DNA from: Neofusicoccum parvum
Lineage: Eukaryota; Ascomycota; Dothideomycetes; Botryosphaeriales; Botryosphaeriaceae
Length of the DNA stretch: 64,000 nt
Assembly (NCBI GenBank): GCA_020912385.1
Contig: CP087207.1
Coordinates: 1,488,001 to 1,552,000 of the forward strand
Reading direction: 5' to 3'
This document shows, one piece after another, positions 32,442 through 44,891 of the stretch; position 1 is the stretch's first letter, and every line of letters starts with the position of its first letter. The notes beneath the pieces were generated by a model that was not told where the DNA came from, searched no databases, and saw only the letters and a list, made by a program, of their open reading frames with translations. Position numbers and translations under genes: made by a program.

Positions 32442-35279
32442 ATGGCGTCACCGGCTCTGCAGGTCCCCAATGGCTCCAACAACACCACGCCGCGCCCTCA
32501 GATGAGCAGCATGCAGTCATCGCCCTCGGTCGTCATGAACGGCCACTTCGCCGCCGTGGGCGATAAGGCCACGCCCGAGCAGTATGAAAACGGCGTCCAG
32601 GTCATTGATGAGAACAAGGAGTTCAAGTACGTCTGCCGTCGCCGCCGCAGCATCCCGTACTGACCCGCCTGCAGCCAGAACCTAACGAACTACCTGGCCA
32701 TAGAGAAGGTCATCCCCGCCGGCTTCAACTACCACCTGATCTCTGTCTTCGGCTCGCAGAGCACCGGCAAGTCGACCCTGCTCAACCACCTGTTCAAGAC
32801 GTCCTTTGGCGTCATGTCCGAGAACGAGCGCCGCCAGACAACGAAGGGCATTTGGATGTCCAAAAACAAGCGGGAGAACCAGGGCGAGAAGACCATGGCC
32901 GACAACATCCTCGTCATGGACGTCGAGGGTACGGACGGTCGCGAAAGGGGTGAAGACCAGGACTTTGAGCGGAAGAGCGCGCTGTTCGCCCTGGCAACCA
33001 GCGAAGTCTTGATAGTCAACATTTGGGAGCACCAGGTCGGCCTGTACCAGGGTGCCAATATGGGTCTACTGAAGACAGTCTTCGAGGTCAACTTGCAATT
33101 GTTTGTCAAGGACAGCAAGTACGTGGCAAACTTGATGTCCTGTACGACTTCTCCAGCTAACGTGAGATTCTCAGGAATACGCCGCGTTCCCTCCTGTTCT
33201 TCGTCATTCGCGACCACATCGGCAACACTCCCTTGGCCAATCTCAAGAACACCCTGCTGCAAGACATGTCCCGCATCTGGTCCACCCTTTCCAAACCCAA
33301 GGGCCTCGAGAACTCGAAGATCGAGGACTATTTCGATTTCGCATTTGCCACGCTGCCACACAAGATCTTGCAACCCGAGAAATTTGTTGAGGATGTAGAG
33401 AAGCTCAGCACACGCTTCCGGGAAGGCTACAAGGACCCCAAGACGGCAGGTCTGCTGGACGAGGAAGCTCAGCCGGTCTTCTTGCCCGAGTACCACAGAC
33501 GCATCCCCGCCGACGGTTTCCCGACCTATGCCGACGGTGTTTGGGAATCTATCGTGAATAACAAGGACTTGGACCTGCCGACTCAACAGGAGCTGCTCGC
33601 TCAGTTCAGGTGTGACGAGATCGCACGAGAGGTGCTGGTTGCATTTGACGAGAAGATCACACCACTGGAGGACAAGCAGGCCGAGGGTGTCCGCTCCGGC
33701 AACCCCACGGTGCTCCCTGGCTTGGGTGCGGCCATGAACGATGCACGCATTGCCATCCTCAAGGACTTTGAGACCAATGCCTCGAGATACCACAAGGGCG
33801 TTTACGCTCGGAAGTCGAAGGAATTGGCTGGCAAGATCGACACCCGTCTCAAGGCACTTTTCTCCGGTCAGCTGAGCGCGGCGCACAAGGCCGGTGTCCA
33901 TGAATTCTCGGAGTCTGTCAGTGTCGCAGTGAAGTCGGGACAGAAGAAGGGCAACAACTACGACTTTGCGGAAATCGTGACATCTGAGAAGAAGAAGGCT
34001 TTGACGAAATTTGAGGAGCAAGCCAAGGCTGTTGCGGTGGAGGGCGCTCCATGGAGTGACTCGGCGCAGCAGTTCAACTTGTACAAGAAAGACCTCGATG
34101 AAGTATCATCACGTCTGCGGAAAGAAGAGATGCGCAGGCTTGCCACTCGCGTAGAGCGGTGGGTGCGTTCTCGTCTCAACGAGTCCGTTGGCTTGGAATT
34201 CAATAAGCTAGGGTCAGGCCGTGGCGGCTCTGGTGCGCCGGCAGAAGGTGAGAAACACACCACTGCAACCGAAAAAGAACTGTGGGACAGGATCTGGGCA
34301 GTCTTCACCGAGACTGTTTCTCAGGCCGAGAAGCGCTTCACAGAACGTGCGAGCAGCTTCGATGCATCGCCAGAAGAGGTTGAGGTGGGATTGTGGCGGC
34401 TCAGGCGCAAGAGCTGGGGCTGTCTACGGGCGAAGCTGGACGAGGAGGTAATGGAGGGAAACATCCTCCTCAAGCTCCGCGAGAACTTCGAGGACAAGTT
34501 CCGCTACGATGATGACGGTGTGCCACGCATCTGGCGTCCGACCGACGACATTGAGGGCATTTACACGCGTGCCCGCGAGTCTACTGTCACTCTCATTCCC
34601 CTACTAAGCCGCTTCCGTCTTGCAGCTACATCCGCCCCACCACCATTGGATGCGTGGATTGGGGCGGCCCCGGCAACGGTCACACCGGCAGATGAGGAAG
34701 ATTTGACGCCGATCGGTGGCGTGGACGAGGAGGAAGGCAAGAGTCTTGAGGAGGAGATGACGGTTTTGAGCGATGCTAAGCAGGCAGACCTCACTGTACG
34801 CTTCAAGAAGACGGCCGATGGCGTGTATGTTGAGGCAAAGCGTGGCGCCCTCGGCGGCATCACGCAGGTGCCATTGTACTTCTATGGACTTCTGCTCGCG
34901 CTCGGCTGGAACGAAATCTGGGCTGGTAAGTTCTACTTCGCATGGCTGTCTATCCTAACTAGATGCTGACATCGGAACAGTACTGCGCAACCCACTGTAC
35001 TTCATCTTCATGATCCTCCTCGCTGTTGCGGGGTACGTGACCTACACGCTCAACCTGTGGGGCCCGATGCTGCGTATGAGCAATGCTGCATCGCAGCAAG
35101 CGGTTGAGATGTTCAAGGAGCGCCTGCGCGAGTTTCTTGAGAGCAGCGACACGGGTCGCCAGGCCATGGCCATGTCCGGCCGCAGCAACACGACTGAGAG
35201 CATCGGGCTGGACAGGCTCAACAGCGAAGGCAAGAAGGCTGCGGCCGGCGCTGAGGATGAGGATGTGGACGACATATAA
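32442..35279 (+). CDS. SEY1: SEY1, dynamin-like ER-fusion GTPase
   Basis: Sey1 (RHD3/atlastin-type) tethers and fuses ER tubules by GTP-driven dimerisation and maintains the reticular ER. Four exons, 32442-32626, 32675-33118, 33175-34925 and 34981-35279, give 892 residues; introns are 48, 56 and 55 bases. The GTPase domain shows the P-loop [12 protein letters not shown], a switch with RRQTTKGIW, the G3 motif [13 protein letters not shown] and the RD-type G4 motif FFVIRDH. A long helical-bundle stalk follows. Two hydrophobic hairpin segments near the C-terminus ([14 protein letters not shown] and [19 protein letters not shown]) are split by the last intron, and a short cytosolic tail ends the protein. 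Length and order match fungal Sey1. The start follows an unstructured Ser/Asn-rich leader of about 40 residues. Confidence 0.95.
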
Positions 35280-36085
35280 GCGGATTGATGGGGGGTTGCC
35301 TGTTGGATGGTTGGCTAGCGGAAAAGGTCCCAAGAGGGTGGCTTGTTCTTGATCCCGACTCGTGACGAATGCATAGATGCGGGCGGTGGTATCCTACAAA
35401 CCCTACACGCCGTGTTCATAGAGAGAATGCCTTCATTGTTCCTAAAATTGAAACCGACATTGGCCGCAGTCGTAGCTTTTGGCGCGTTGACCAAGCACCG
35501 AATCCACAAGCCGTATTTGTGGGGTCAAGGAGCAGAAAATTTCAACACCATGCGCCCGCCCTGTACGTCGAACATAACACGTACGCCGCGGTGCCGCGCG
35601 CTGGGACGCGGCCTGGGGCCAGGTGCACCGCAGCCAGGACGCAGCGCGGGGCAGTGGCTCCCCGGAGAAAGCCACGTCGCGCTGGAAAAATCAGAAGCGT
35701 CGAGCAAGAGATGTAGCGCCGTTGGTAAGGAACAGAACGTCATGGGGCAGAGCCCGTGGCCTGCTCCAGCTACGGCGCCCTGCGAGTCGCGGTCTCGGAC
35801 AACTAGCAGAGGAGCTTCTGGTCGAGACGGATGTCCAGCAGCTCCCACAATATGAGTTGCCCTTGAATGAGTTATGGAGAAGAGAAGAGACGGCCGCGGG
35901 CGCTGGGCGGAAGGCTTTTTGTAAGCGACGCCCGGGCCGCCAATCAGAGCGGCCTAAATCACCCGTAGGTAATGGAGCGCGCTAAACCGCAAAAGACGTC
36001 AATGCGATGCCGAGTGCCTCCATCCACGCCTCCAACACCACCGCCCATCCAACCCTCGCCCACCCATCCCTCTCCACTCCACGCC
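35280..36085. other. Intergenic region upstream of the complex I gene
   Basis: About 800 bases separate the SEY1 stop from the complex I start. The only site called is the CCAAT box near 35940. No gene is supported. Confidence 0.5.
35940..35947 (+). promoter_or_regulatory. CCAATCAG box upstream of the complex I gene
   Basis: A perfect CCAATCA core lies about 140 bases before the start codon. The HAP/CBC complex binds this motif in fungi and activates many respiratory genes, so control by HAP is a reasonable inference. Confidence 0.5.
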
Positions 36086-38567
36086 ATGCTGCGGCAACAG
36101 CTCCTCCGCTCGGCCAGGCTGCCCCAGCGGCTGGCGACTGCCAATGCCCGCCGTACCTTTGCCGCCACCTCCCAGCGGAGGGCCGACGTTGAGCTCACCA
36201 TCGGTGCGTCCCACACCCGTCGTTAAGCTTCGCGAATCGCGCTGACTGAGTTCCCAGATGGCAAGAAGGTCTCCGTAGAAGGTGAGCCGCACCCTGCCCG
36301 TGCATTGCCCCGCCCGCAGCGATGCTGACCACCCCACGCACAGCCGGCTCCTCGCTCATCCAGGCCTGCGAAAAGGCCGGCTCGACCGTCCCCCGCTACT
36401 GCTACCACGAGAAGCTCATGATCGCCGGAAACTGCCGCATGTGCCTCGTCGAGGTCGAGCGCGCCCCGAAGCCCGTCGCCTCGTGCGCCTGGCCCGTACA
36501 GCCCGGCATGGTGGTCAAGACCGACTCTCCCCTCGTCCACAAGGCCCGTGAGGGCGTCATGGAGTTCCTGCTCGCCAACCACCCGCTCGACTGCCCCATT
36601 TGCGACCAGGGTGGCGAGTGCGACCTGCAGGATCAGTCGATGAGATACGGCGCCGACAGAGGCCGCTTCCACGAGCTGGGTGGCAAGCGTGCGGTTGAGG
36701 ACAAGAACATTGGCCCATTGATCAAGGTATGCGTGGTGACATTGCAGAGTGTCTGTGCTGGCAACGCAGGGCTGCTGACACGGTGCAGACTTCGATGAAC
36801 AGGTGTATCCACTGCACCAGGTGTGTCCGTTTCGCCAACGACGTCGCCGGCGCTCCCGAATTCGGCTCCACCGGCCGTGGCAACGACCTGCAGATTGGTA
36901 CCTACATTGAGACCGCCCTGGACTCCGAAATGTCTGGAAACGTTATCGACCTGTGCCCCGTCGGTGCTCTGACCTCCAAGCCCTACGCTTTCAAGACTCG
37001 TCCATGGGAGCTGTACCACGCCGAATCCATCGATGTCCTGGACGGCATCGGCTCCAACATCCGCATCGACTCCAGAGGACTGCAGGTTCTGAGGATTCTC
37101 CCGAGGCTGAACGACGACGTCAACGAGGAATGGATCAACGACAAGTCCCGTTTCGCATGCGATGCCCTCAGTACCCAGAGGTTGACCATCCCGCTTATTC
37201 GCCGTGACGACCAGTTCCAGCCGGCTACTTGGGAGCAGGCGCTCGTGGAGATTGGAAACGCATACCAGAAGATTGCGCCGAAGGGCAACGAGTTCAAGGC
37301 TGTGGCTGGTGCGCTGGTTGAGACGGAGACTATGGTGGCGATGAAGGATTTGGCCAACAAGCTTGGCTCTGAGAACCTTGCTCTGGACACTAAGAATGGC
37401 AGCGAGCCTGTTCCTCATGGTGTTGACATCCGTGCCAACTACAGCTTCAACTCCCAGATCTACGGTGTGGAGGCAGCTGATGCTATTCTCCTTGTTGGAA
37501 CCAACCCCAGGCACGAGGCCGCTGTTCTGAATGCCCGTATTAGGAAGCACTGGCTCCGCTCTGATCTGGAAATCGGCCTTGTTGGTGAGGACTTCGAGAG
37601 CACCTTCGAGTACGAGAAGCTCGGCGCGAACGCGTCCGACCTGAAGTCAACTCTATCGGGACCTTTTGGCGAGAAGCTTGCTAAGGCGAAGAACCCCATG
37701 ATCATCGTGGGTAGCGGTGCGGTTGAGCATGCTGACGCCAAATCCATCTTGGAGACCGTTGGCAGCTTCGTCGAGAAGCACAAGTCCAACTTCCAGACCC
37801 CTGAGTGGAACGGCTACAACATCCTCCAGCGTGACGCCTCCCGTGCGGGTGCCTATGAGGTTGGCTTCACCGTCCCCTCACCCGAGGTTGCCAAGACGGA
37901 GGCCAAGTTCGTCTGGCTGCTCGGTGCCGATGAGATCAACGAGGCCGACATTCCCAAGGGCGCCTTCGTCGTCTACCAGGGCCACCACGGCGACAAGGGC
38001 GCTCAACTCGCCGATGTCGTTCTCCCCGGTGCTGCCTACACCGAGAGCGCAGGCACCTACGTCAACACTGAGGGCCGTGTCCAGCAGACCCGAACCGCCA
38101 CTGCTCTGCTGGGCGCCGCGAGGCACGACTGGAAGATCCTTCGTGCCGCCAGCGAGTACCTCGGCACCCCTCTGCCCTACGACGATGTCGAGGCTCTCCG
38201 TGACCGCATGGAGGAGATCTCTCCCGCTCTGAGGAGAATCGACGTGGTTGAGAAGACGAGCCTGGCCGAGCTTAGCAAGGTCCAGCTCGTCGACCAGAAC
38301 AAGGGTGCTTCGGCCACCGGTGCCCCTCTTAAGAAGCCCATCGAGAACTTCTTCTTCACGGACGCCATCTCGAGGAAGTAAGTACACTCAAACATAAATC
38401 ATTGCGAATCCAAGCTAACAAAGTGTCTCTACAGTTCACCAACCATGGCACGCTGCTCTGCAGCAAAGGCCGCCAAGGACCCGCACACCAACTTCATGGC
38501 ACCAGGAGAGCCTTACCCCCAGGTCGAGTACGGCCCGCCTGGCCAGCAATCAGCTGCGGCGGCGTGA
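36086..38567 (+). CDS. nuo78: NADH-ubiquinone oxidoreductase 78-kDa (75-kDa, NDUFS1) subunit
   Basis: This is the largest core subunit of mitochondrial complex I; its iron-sulfur clusters sit in the peripheral arm and carry electrons from NADH. Five exons are inferred: 36086-36203, 36258-36281, 36344-36726, 36789-38377 and 38435-38567, giving 748 residues, close to the Neurospora protein. The N-terminus ([16 protein letters not shown]) is an Arg-rich mitochondrial presequence. Cluster ligands are visible as CYHEKL...CRMCLVE (2Fe-2S), [17 protein letters not shown] (4Fe-4S) and [10 protein letters not shown] (4Fe-4S). A molybdopterin-type domain without cofactor follows. Exon 2 is only 24 bases and encodes DGKKVSVE. 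The short last exon restores the conserved tail starting SPTMARC. A CCAATCA box precedes the gene. Confidence 0.95.
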
Positions 38568-39867
38568 TAGAGGAAAAAGACACAATTCATAGGGGAAATG
38601 TAGAATCTATGGTTGTTTTGATGGCTCTTTTTAGCGGCGTTTTTTATCACTGTACATACCGGACAAATATTCCCTTTTTCCTTGTTACTCCGACCCCGTC
38701 CTTTGTCCGACAAGCGAAAAACAAACGTCCAGCTGCACAAAGAAGCCTAGATTAGGGGATGTGCATGTTTCCAGATGGAGGGGGAAGACGCAGATGAGTG
38801 GCGAGAAGAACATTGCGGGGGTGTGCCGCCTCTACCCAATGGGGTATCAGAAGGAGGGGAGTGTGGCTAATGAAGGGAGAGCTTGGTTGGCGGAGAGTGA
38901 GTGGAGGAAGATATCGGGTAGGGTAGAGTAGAGAAGAGCACGTAGGCGGCGAAACTTTGTTCGTTCTTCTATCTATGATGTCAAAATGGCCTTCCGGGGA
39001 GGCGTGCACGTAATGCCAGCACGGGACTTGCGTTTCCGTGGTGTTCACTCGAGAGCACTTTGCTCTACCATTAGGGCCATATGTCCTACTGCTCCTTCAT
39101 GTGAGGAGGAATATTCTTTTTGAATTATACATAACCATCTTCCCGCAGGATCACGTAAAGAAGAAAACGCAAAACAGTTCCTCCCGTAGGTCGGACTTTC
39201 AACCTACAGAGTAATCTGCGACGCTTCGGACGTTACCTCGCTCTACCCGATCATCATATATCCTACAACTATCTCGGTGGGAGAAGCTACGGTTCTTTTG
39301 GGTTATACATAGCATTTTCAGCCTCTCACCTTGGCCTGTTCGTGCAGGCGGGTTGGGCATTCATTGGTTAACTAGCTTTAGCGGCATTGAAACTAACAAT
39401 ATGTGGATGAAGTAGTGGTGGCGGTGGTCATGGAACTACGCACGGCGAAGATCATAAACATAATCACTCAAAACATCCATATCACAAAATATCGTTCCTC
39501 ACTGCTGTTGATCATCACTCACGGCCACTTCTCGAAGAAATCAAACTGACTCTTATTTGGTATCTTGCTTCTACGATGATCTCCTCTCCTGCCTTCGCTT
39601 TACCCTCGACTTATCGCCCGTATTAGCGCACGTAAGGGCAGTCATTGCCGCAGAAGTTCATGAAAAGTCTAGTCCTACACCCTGTCGTTCCTCGCTCTGT
39701 AAAAGAGTATAAGCAAGCCGCCTATCTTATCCGACACGCCCGACTCCATGCCTCCAACATCTTAAAAGGTCTCTTAGAAAAGTTCTCCTTTCTACCGTCG
39801 ACCCATCATCTCATCTTTTCTCGAAGCCTTTCCCCTCCTTCGCCAGCCGCAACCCAGCATCCGCGCC
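38568..39867. other. Convergent 3' intergenic region
   Basis: About 1.3 kb lie between the convergent stops of the complex I and WD40 genes. A short hairpin (GTAGGT...ACCTAC) lies near 39186-39207. No gene is supported. Confidence 0.5.
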
Positions 39868-42800
39868 TCACAGCGGTGACGCCGGCCGATCCTCCCACAG
39901 CCCATGATAGTACTCATTGACGCAGTCATCGCCCTCGGCCTCGACCAAGTAATCATGGCCCTTCCTCCTGGCTTTCTCCAGCGCCGTTTCGCGCATGTTC
40001 TTCTTCACCTGCTTGGCAGGCGGCTTGCTCCAGCCCTTCTGATTCATTTCCATCAGTGTAGCCTCCTTCCGCTCCTTCTTCCGCGCCTTGGTCGGAGAAG
40101 CCGGATTTTCCTTCGCCGACGCCGCTTGATTCGCCTTCTTCTTCCTCCGCGGGCTCGCATACATGGCTAGCAGCGCCTCGGTGTCCAGGTCGGTGTTCGT
40201 GGTGTCGTTCTCATTATCATCCCAGTCGGCCATGTGCAGCAGCCGGTAGCCGAGCACGTCGGCGCGCCAGAGGCCGCGGCACTGCGGGCAGTAGACGTAT
40301 TTGGCGTTGTTATGCAAGAGGGCGGGCTCGCCGCAGCGGAGGCAGGAGAAGCTGCAGCGCTCGCACACAGGCTTGGCTCCTTCGTTCTCGCTGTCAGCGT
40401 CTCCGACGTGTGGTCGGGCCGGGCGGGTGTGGCAGCGGGAACACTTGAGGGCTGGGGCGATGGTCGTTGCGCGTTTCTTCTGCTCGCGCGTTGCGAGACC
40501 CAGCGAGCGCAGAGCGCCGGGGATGCGGTCGGACGAGCGGCCGGAGTCGCCCGCTTCTTCAGGGACGAGCTTGCTGGCGGCATCGCGGCAGCCCGGTAAT
40601 TCGCAGGTTACCGTTGGGAGACTTGAGAAGCTGTCCTGGAATCTGACGGCGGCTTTCCTCAGAGCTTGAGCATCTCCCGCATTGTCCCATGGGCCCTTGT
40701 ACTCTGGGCCCTGGACAGCCTGGCGGATGGGCACGCTCCCCATGGGACGAAGAATCATCTGGTCGGTTTCCAGTAGATGCTTGGCGGCGGCGATGCCGGA
40801 GTCATCGTCGTCGCACTGAGATGATTCTTCGGAAGGAATTAGTGGTTCGGAAGATCCGATGAAGTCGAAGGGTTCCGTGTCCCTGATTGAGCGGTCGGAT
40901 TTGCCGACTTCCATCGTGTTAATTGTGCCGTTGACCTCGCCGAGTAAGAGGCTCGTGTAGTCAGGGCTGAAAGCACCAGACATGATGCCGGAGTTCAGCT
41001 GAACAATGTCCTTCGAGAAAACATCCTCCGGCGCCCGGTAGAGATCCCATTCCTTCAACACACCATCTGAGGAGCCAGTATACAATTGCCTCCTACCATA
41101 GCCCCAGGAGCAAAAGCGAATTCCAGTGTCCAAGCGCTCACGGGACGCCGGGTCGTCGTCTCCCAGCTCCATGAGTGGCTTCCCGTGGGCAAGGGAATAG
41201 AGATGCTCTTCCGGTCGATGCTGGCGGATGTCCCAGACGTAGGTCTTTCCGTTCGTGCAACCTGCTACAACAAAGTTCTCGTCGTAAGGGCTAAGTGACA
41301 TTAGTTTTCAGCTCTCATAGCCACAGGGCGGGATTGCGGAATACAAGGAGTCAGCTTACCAGTATAACACGTCATTCATATCAAGGGCAGGGCAGTCGAG
41401 CTCTAAAGGCATCCCGTATTTTCCTGGGGAACGAGGATCATACATCTTAATGACGGACCGGACGCCTCGATTCACATTCGACCCAGCGGCGCAGCCAACT
41501 GCGAAAAGAGGCGCACTCCACCGATTGCCATTCCAGGCTACGTCAAAGACGTTGCGAGTCTCAGGTGATATAGACATTTGTGTACCAGTCCGAAGGTCCC
41601 AGAGGCAAGTTTCTCCACACATGGATTCCTCTTTCAATGTAGAGGTGAATCCAGCTAGAAGGTAGTCGCCGGAATGAGGATCGAAACGAAGTGCTGAGGG
41701 GAAGATGCCGTTTTCAGGCCTCTCCGCTGCCTTCTTTGAGGAAAAGCTGTGCATAACGGGCTTCATTCTATTGCCGTTCTCGTCGATGGGGCTCTCAGGG
41801 GCGAAGCTAAGGTATGATGGATTAATCACCTTGATTGAGTTCTTCTCGAATCGCTGGCAGCCTGTAGCTATGAGACCTTGCATGCTGACTGAAAGAAGAT
41901 CCACTTTGCCAATATGCCGGAGGGCAGGGCAATGAGGATCGGGCGTTCCGCTAGCAACGTTGTAAATCCGAACAGTCTCGTCGTATCCAGCCGAGAACAG
42001 CAGTGAGCTCTCAGGTGAAAATGCTACCATCGAGACTGTCTGGAAGAGTCGGGGATCTTGAGTAACATGCATGGACCTGCTCGAGTTAACCCCCGTCTCC
42101 GGTCTTTTGCGATGCGTGTAGTGGTTCGGAATCTCGCGCAAAGTCTTGCTAGCAAGATCCCCGAACAGTAGATTATTTGGACGGTTATATTGCATGCTGT
42201 CGGAGTCGACGAGGCAAGCAGATCCTGCAGCGAAATGTAATCCGTTGGGCGCCCATGCCACCGTGTTGACATCCCCAGAAGTACCGGTGTATGAGAGGGA
42301 CGGTCCAATGCTGTCAAAGACCCGTGTCTGAAGGTGAATGATGCTCTTTGATTTAGAGTAATCTCTCCGAGGCGTGCGCATGCCTAGCTCTCGGTTCCTA
42401 AGAATTGAGTCAATGCTTGGCGGTGCACCCGGTTTTTGACCTTGAAGGAGGAGCGTCCCTGCCTGAGATTGGCGGTTATCCGCCGCATCCCTGAGGAAAG
42501 CCTCAATGCTCTCTTTAGTCCGCGTTGGCAGTAAACTCCGAATGCAGCCTGCCCATTCAAGTATCTCGGGCTCCGTTGCTCCCTCTAGAGCTGACTTCAA
42601 ACTCCCGATGTCGAACTTCGAGCGAATAGCATCCTCGAGACTGTTAAGTTCCTCTCTTGTGAACGGGACATGCAGTTTTGTCCCTTTCCAGGCATCGAAT
42701 TCGTGCGGATCCCAGTCGCCCTCTTCTAGTCGACCATGCTGAAGCAACAATCTTTCCTGATATGACAAGTATGGCCTGTATGAGCGGTACCATCTCTTTT

Positions 42801-44275
42801 GGTGCGACTTTCTCTTTCTTATCCCGCTTACTTCCACTCCGACATGCTCGGCATTGTACGTGCTGTCCTTGTTTCGAGGTCGATCTACAGTCTTTTCTGG
42901 CTCGCTTGGAACATCAACTCCAATCACATTTGTGCTGGCATTGGGGTAATATTCCTTGGTGTAGTAGTTTGTTGGCCTTTCAGCGTTGCGCCGCTCTCTC
43001 TGAGATGCAATAGTTGTACCAGAAGGACTTTGAGCTGTTATTGAAGCAAGAGCAGGGTTCGGCTGCATCCCTTGCTCCGTTGCAGTCGCCGCTGGACGTG
43101 CCAAAAGCTCCGTATGTTTCTCAGGTTCCAAGACATTTGCCCATCTGGAGTTCCTGAGGATCTCGATTGCTTTACGCATGTCGTATCCATACTTAAGGCG
43201 GTTGCAGAACCGCGTATTTGCAGCCCCCTTTGACCTCCCAGTCAAGAGCGGCATAATTTGTGGCCAGCTCCACCCCAGACCATGCTTTAAGTAGATTATG
43301 AGCGAGTCCTCTTCTTCTGTCCACGTCGGGTATGCAGAAGCTTTGGGTCGAACAGTAATCGGGCTGGCAGTATGAGGGGCTGATGAGGGAGGGATCGCAT
43401 TGGTCGGACGGGCGGGTGGAGGATCAGAACGGGATGGAAGAGAATTAGAAGTTTTAGAAGGATTCATTGGAGTAGGAGCAAGGCGGGGCAGAGAAGCAGA
43501 ATTAGGGCGTGATAGTGGATAGGCAGGATGAGAAGAAACGGGAGCAGGACGAGCGGGCGGATAAGAAGGCGGCGGCGGCGGCGAAGGAAGAGGAGGACGA
43601 GTGTCAGCACCAGCTGAAGGTTGAAAGCGGGTGGTGGATCGGGGTGAGGGTAGTCCATGTGGGTAGTTTTGTGGGACAACCACTGGGTTGTACATTGTCT
43701 CATTGGCCTGACCTGGCATTCGCGGCCGCGGCGGCACTGAACCAGAGGCAACGGTGCGGGCTCTGTTGTCATAGGCCGAGGTAGGTGGCACGACGACTGA
43801 TCCGTTGGTATTTTGCCTGTGACCTGCAGGCGCTGGCCCAGCTTGTTCCTTCGTCAGCTTCTTATTCTTCTTCTTTATTGTTGGAGCGGTTCCGAACGAA
43901 TCGCCCAGTCCTTTCAGCGCTGCTAGCATGGAGCTAGAGAACGGGTTCCAGCTCGATCTTTGCGACTGCGCCGATTGTTGCTGTTGAGAGGCCGATCTGT
44001 CCTCGCAGGATGGTGCTTCTCGTGCGCTCGACGTACCATTATTTCCATTCAAGCCGGTCCTCGTGGTTTGTGTTGAGCGCGCCTTGAACTGGCTGAGCAA
44101 TGCTTCACCATCTTGACCCTCGTCACCGTCGTCCCGCACATGGTGGACCTTTTGGCGCTTGTGAGGCGACTGGCGGAGCGGTATTTGCGCGGACGGCAGC
44201 GGGCGCGAGATCTTGACATGAGGGTTCGCTTTTGGCTCAGGCTCCGGGCTTGACGTGAGGTCGATGATTTCAGCC
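39868..44275 (-). CDS. Myb/SANT-WD40-CxxC protein, function unknown
   Basis: Two large exons are clear, 44275-41360 and 41290-39868, joined through a 69-base intron (GTAAGC...CACTTAG) in matching phase. A small first exon must supply the ATG, because an acceptor (CCCTAG) at 44276 precedes AEIIDLTSSPEPEP. One phase-compatible option starts at 44417 (MRSAARSRRP) but uses a weak donor. The protein is about 1450 residues. It has a basic, Pro/Ser-rich N-terminus and a Myb/SANT-like domain (PTWTEEEDSLIIYLKHGLGWSW) at about residues 315-365. WD40-type repeats follow (VNTVAWAPNG, VSMVAFSPESSLLFSAGYDETVRIYN, VVAGCTNGKTYVWDIRQ, LYTGSSDGVLKEWDL). Then comes a cluster of four CxxC pairs (CSRC, CERC, CLRC, CPQC), suggestive of zinc binding, and a Lys-rich tail. 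A chromatin role is plausible, but I do not recognise a characterised homologue. Confidence 0.75.
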
Positions 44276-44891
44276 CTAGGGTAATTGCAGAGTCAGCTTT
44301 AGCATGCGTGTATGGCGTGGAGTTTGTTGCGTGGTTGTGTACATGGTGAACGACGATCGACGTGGACGTCTAGTTGCGCAGGCACACCGGACGACGTGAT
44401 CGTGCAGCAGAGCGCATGACGAAGACGCGCCCAATCAGAACGGCGATTGTCTTGCGGGAGCCGAGGCGCTATGTGGGCGGCAGATTCGTGTGCGAGCGGG
44501 AGCGGGCGAGTGCAGGCAAGAAGGTGGAGAGGTGCGTCTAAAGGGCAGTCGCGAACACGCGCGGAGACGCGATGACCAAGGGTCCGCCGCGGAGCACCAG
44601 CCGGAGCTGTCAGCCATTCGCACGGTGGCGCGTGGGGCATGCATGCACGTGTCACAACCGCCGTCCCCATATCATCCGTACTACGTATTGTCCAGCAAAT
44701 GCCGCATTCATTCATCAATCAATACATTGGGGCGAGGAAAGCAGGCTGTCCCTCGACGCAACGAACTCGCTGTTGTAGCCAATGCTCCTATCCATACACG
44801 CCCAGAATCCAGCCTCAAACCTCTTCAAATTGTACCGCCGACTGCAGTAGGGATATCGTCCAAAAACAAAGGAAATCAGGGCATTAGATGC
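44276..44891. promoter_or_regulatory. Upstream region of the Myb-WD40 gene
   Basis: The 616-base stretch between the PEX16 stop and the first certain exon should contain the WD40 gene's small first exon, an intron ending CTGACTCTGCAATTACCCTAG, and its promoter. A CCAATCAG motif lies at 44431-44438. Confidence 0.45.

Noticed and set aside
32729..34021. 430-codon minus-strand open frame inside SEY1
   Set aside because: It is an antisense shadow of the highly conserved SEY1 exons.
39180..39215. tRNA-like hairpin (GTAGGT...ACCTAC)
   Set aside because: No GTTCRANNC T-loop, no acceptor stem and no anticodon arm could be built around it.
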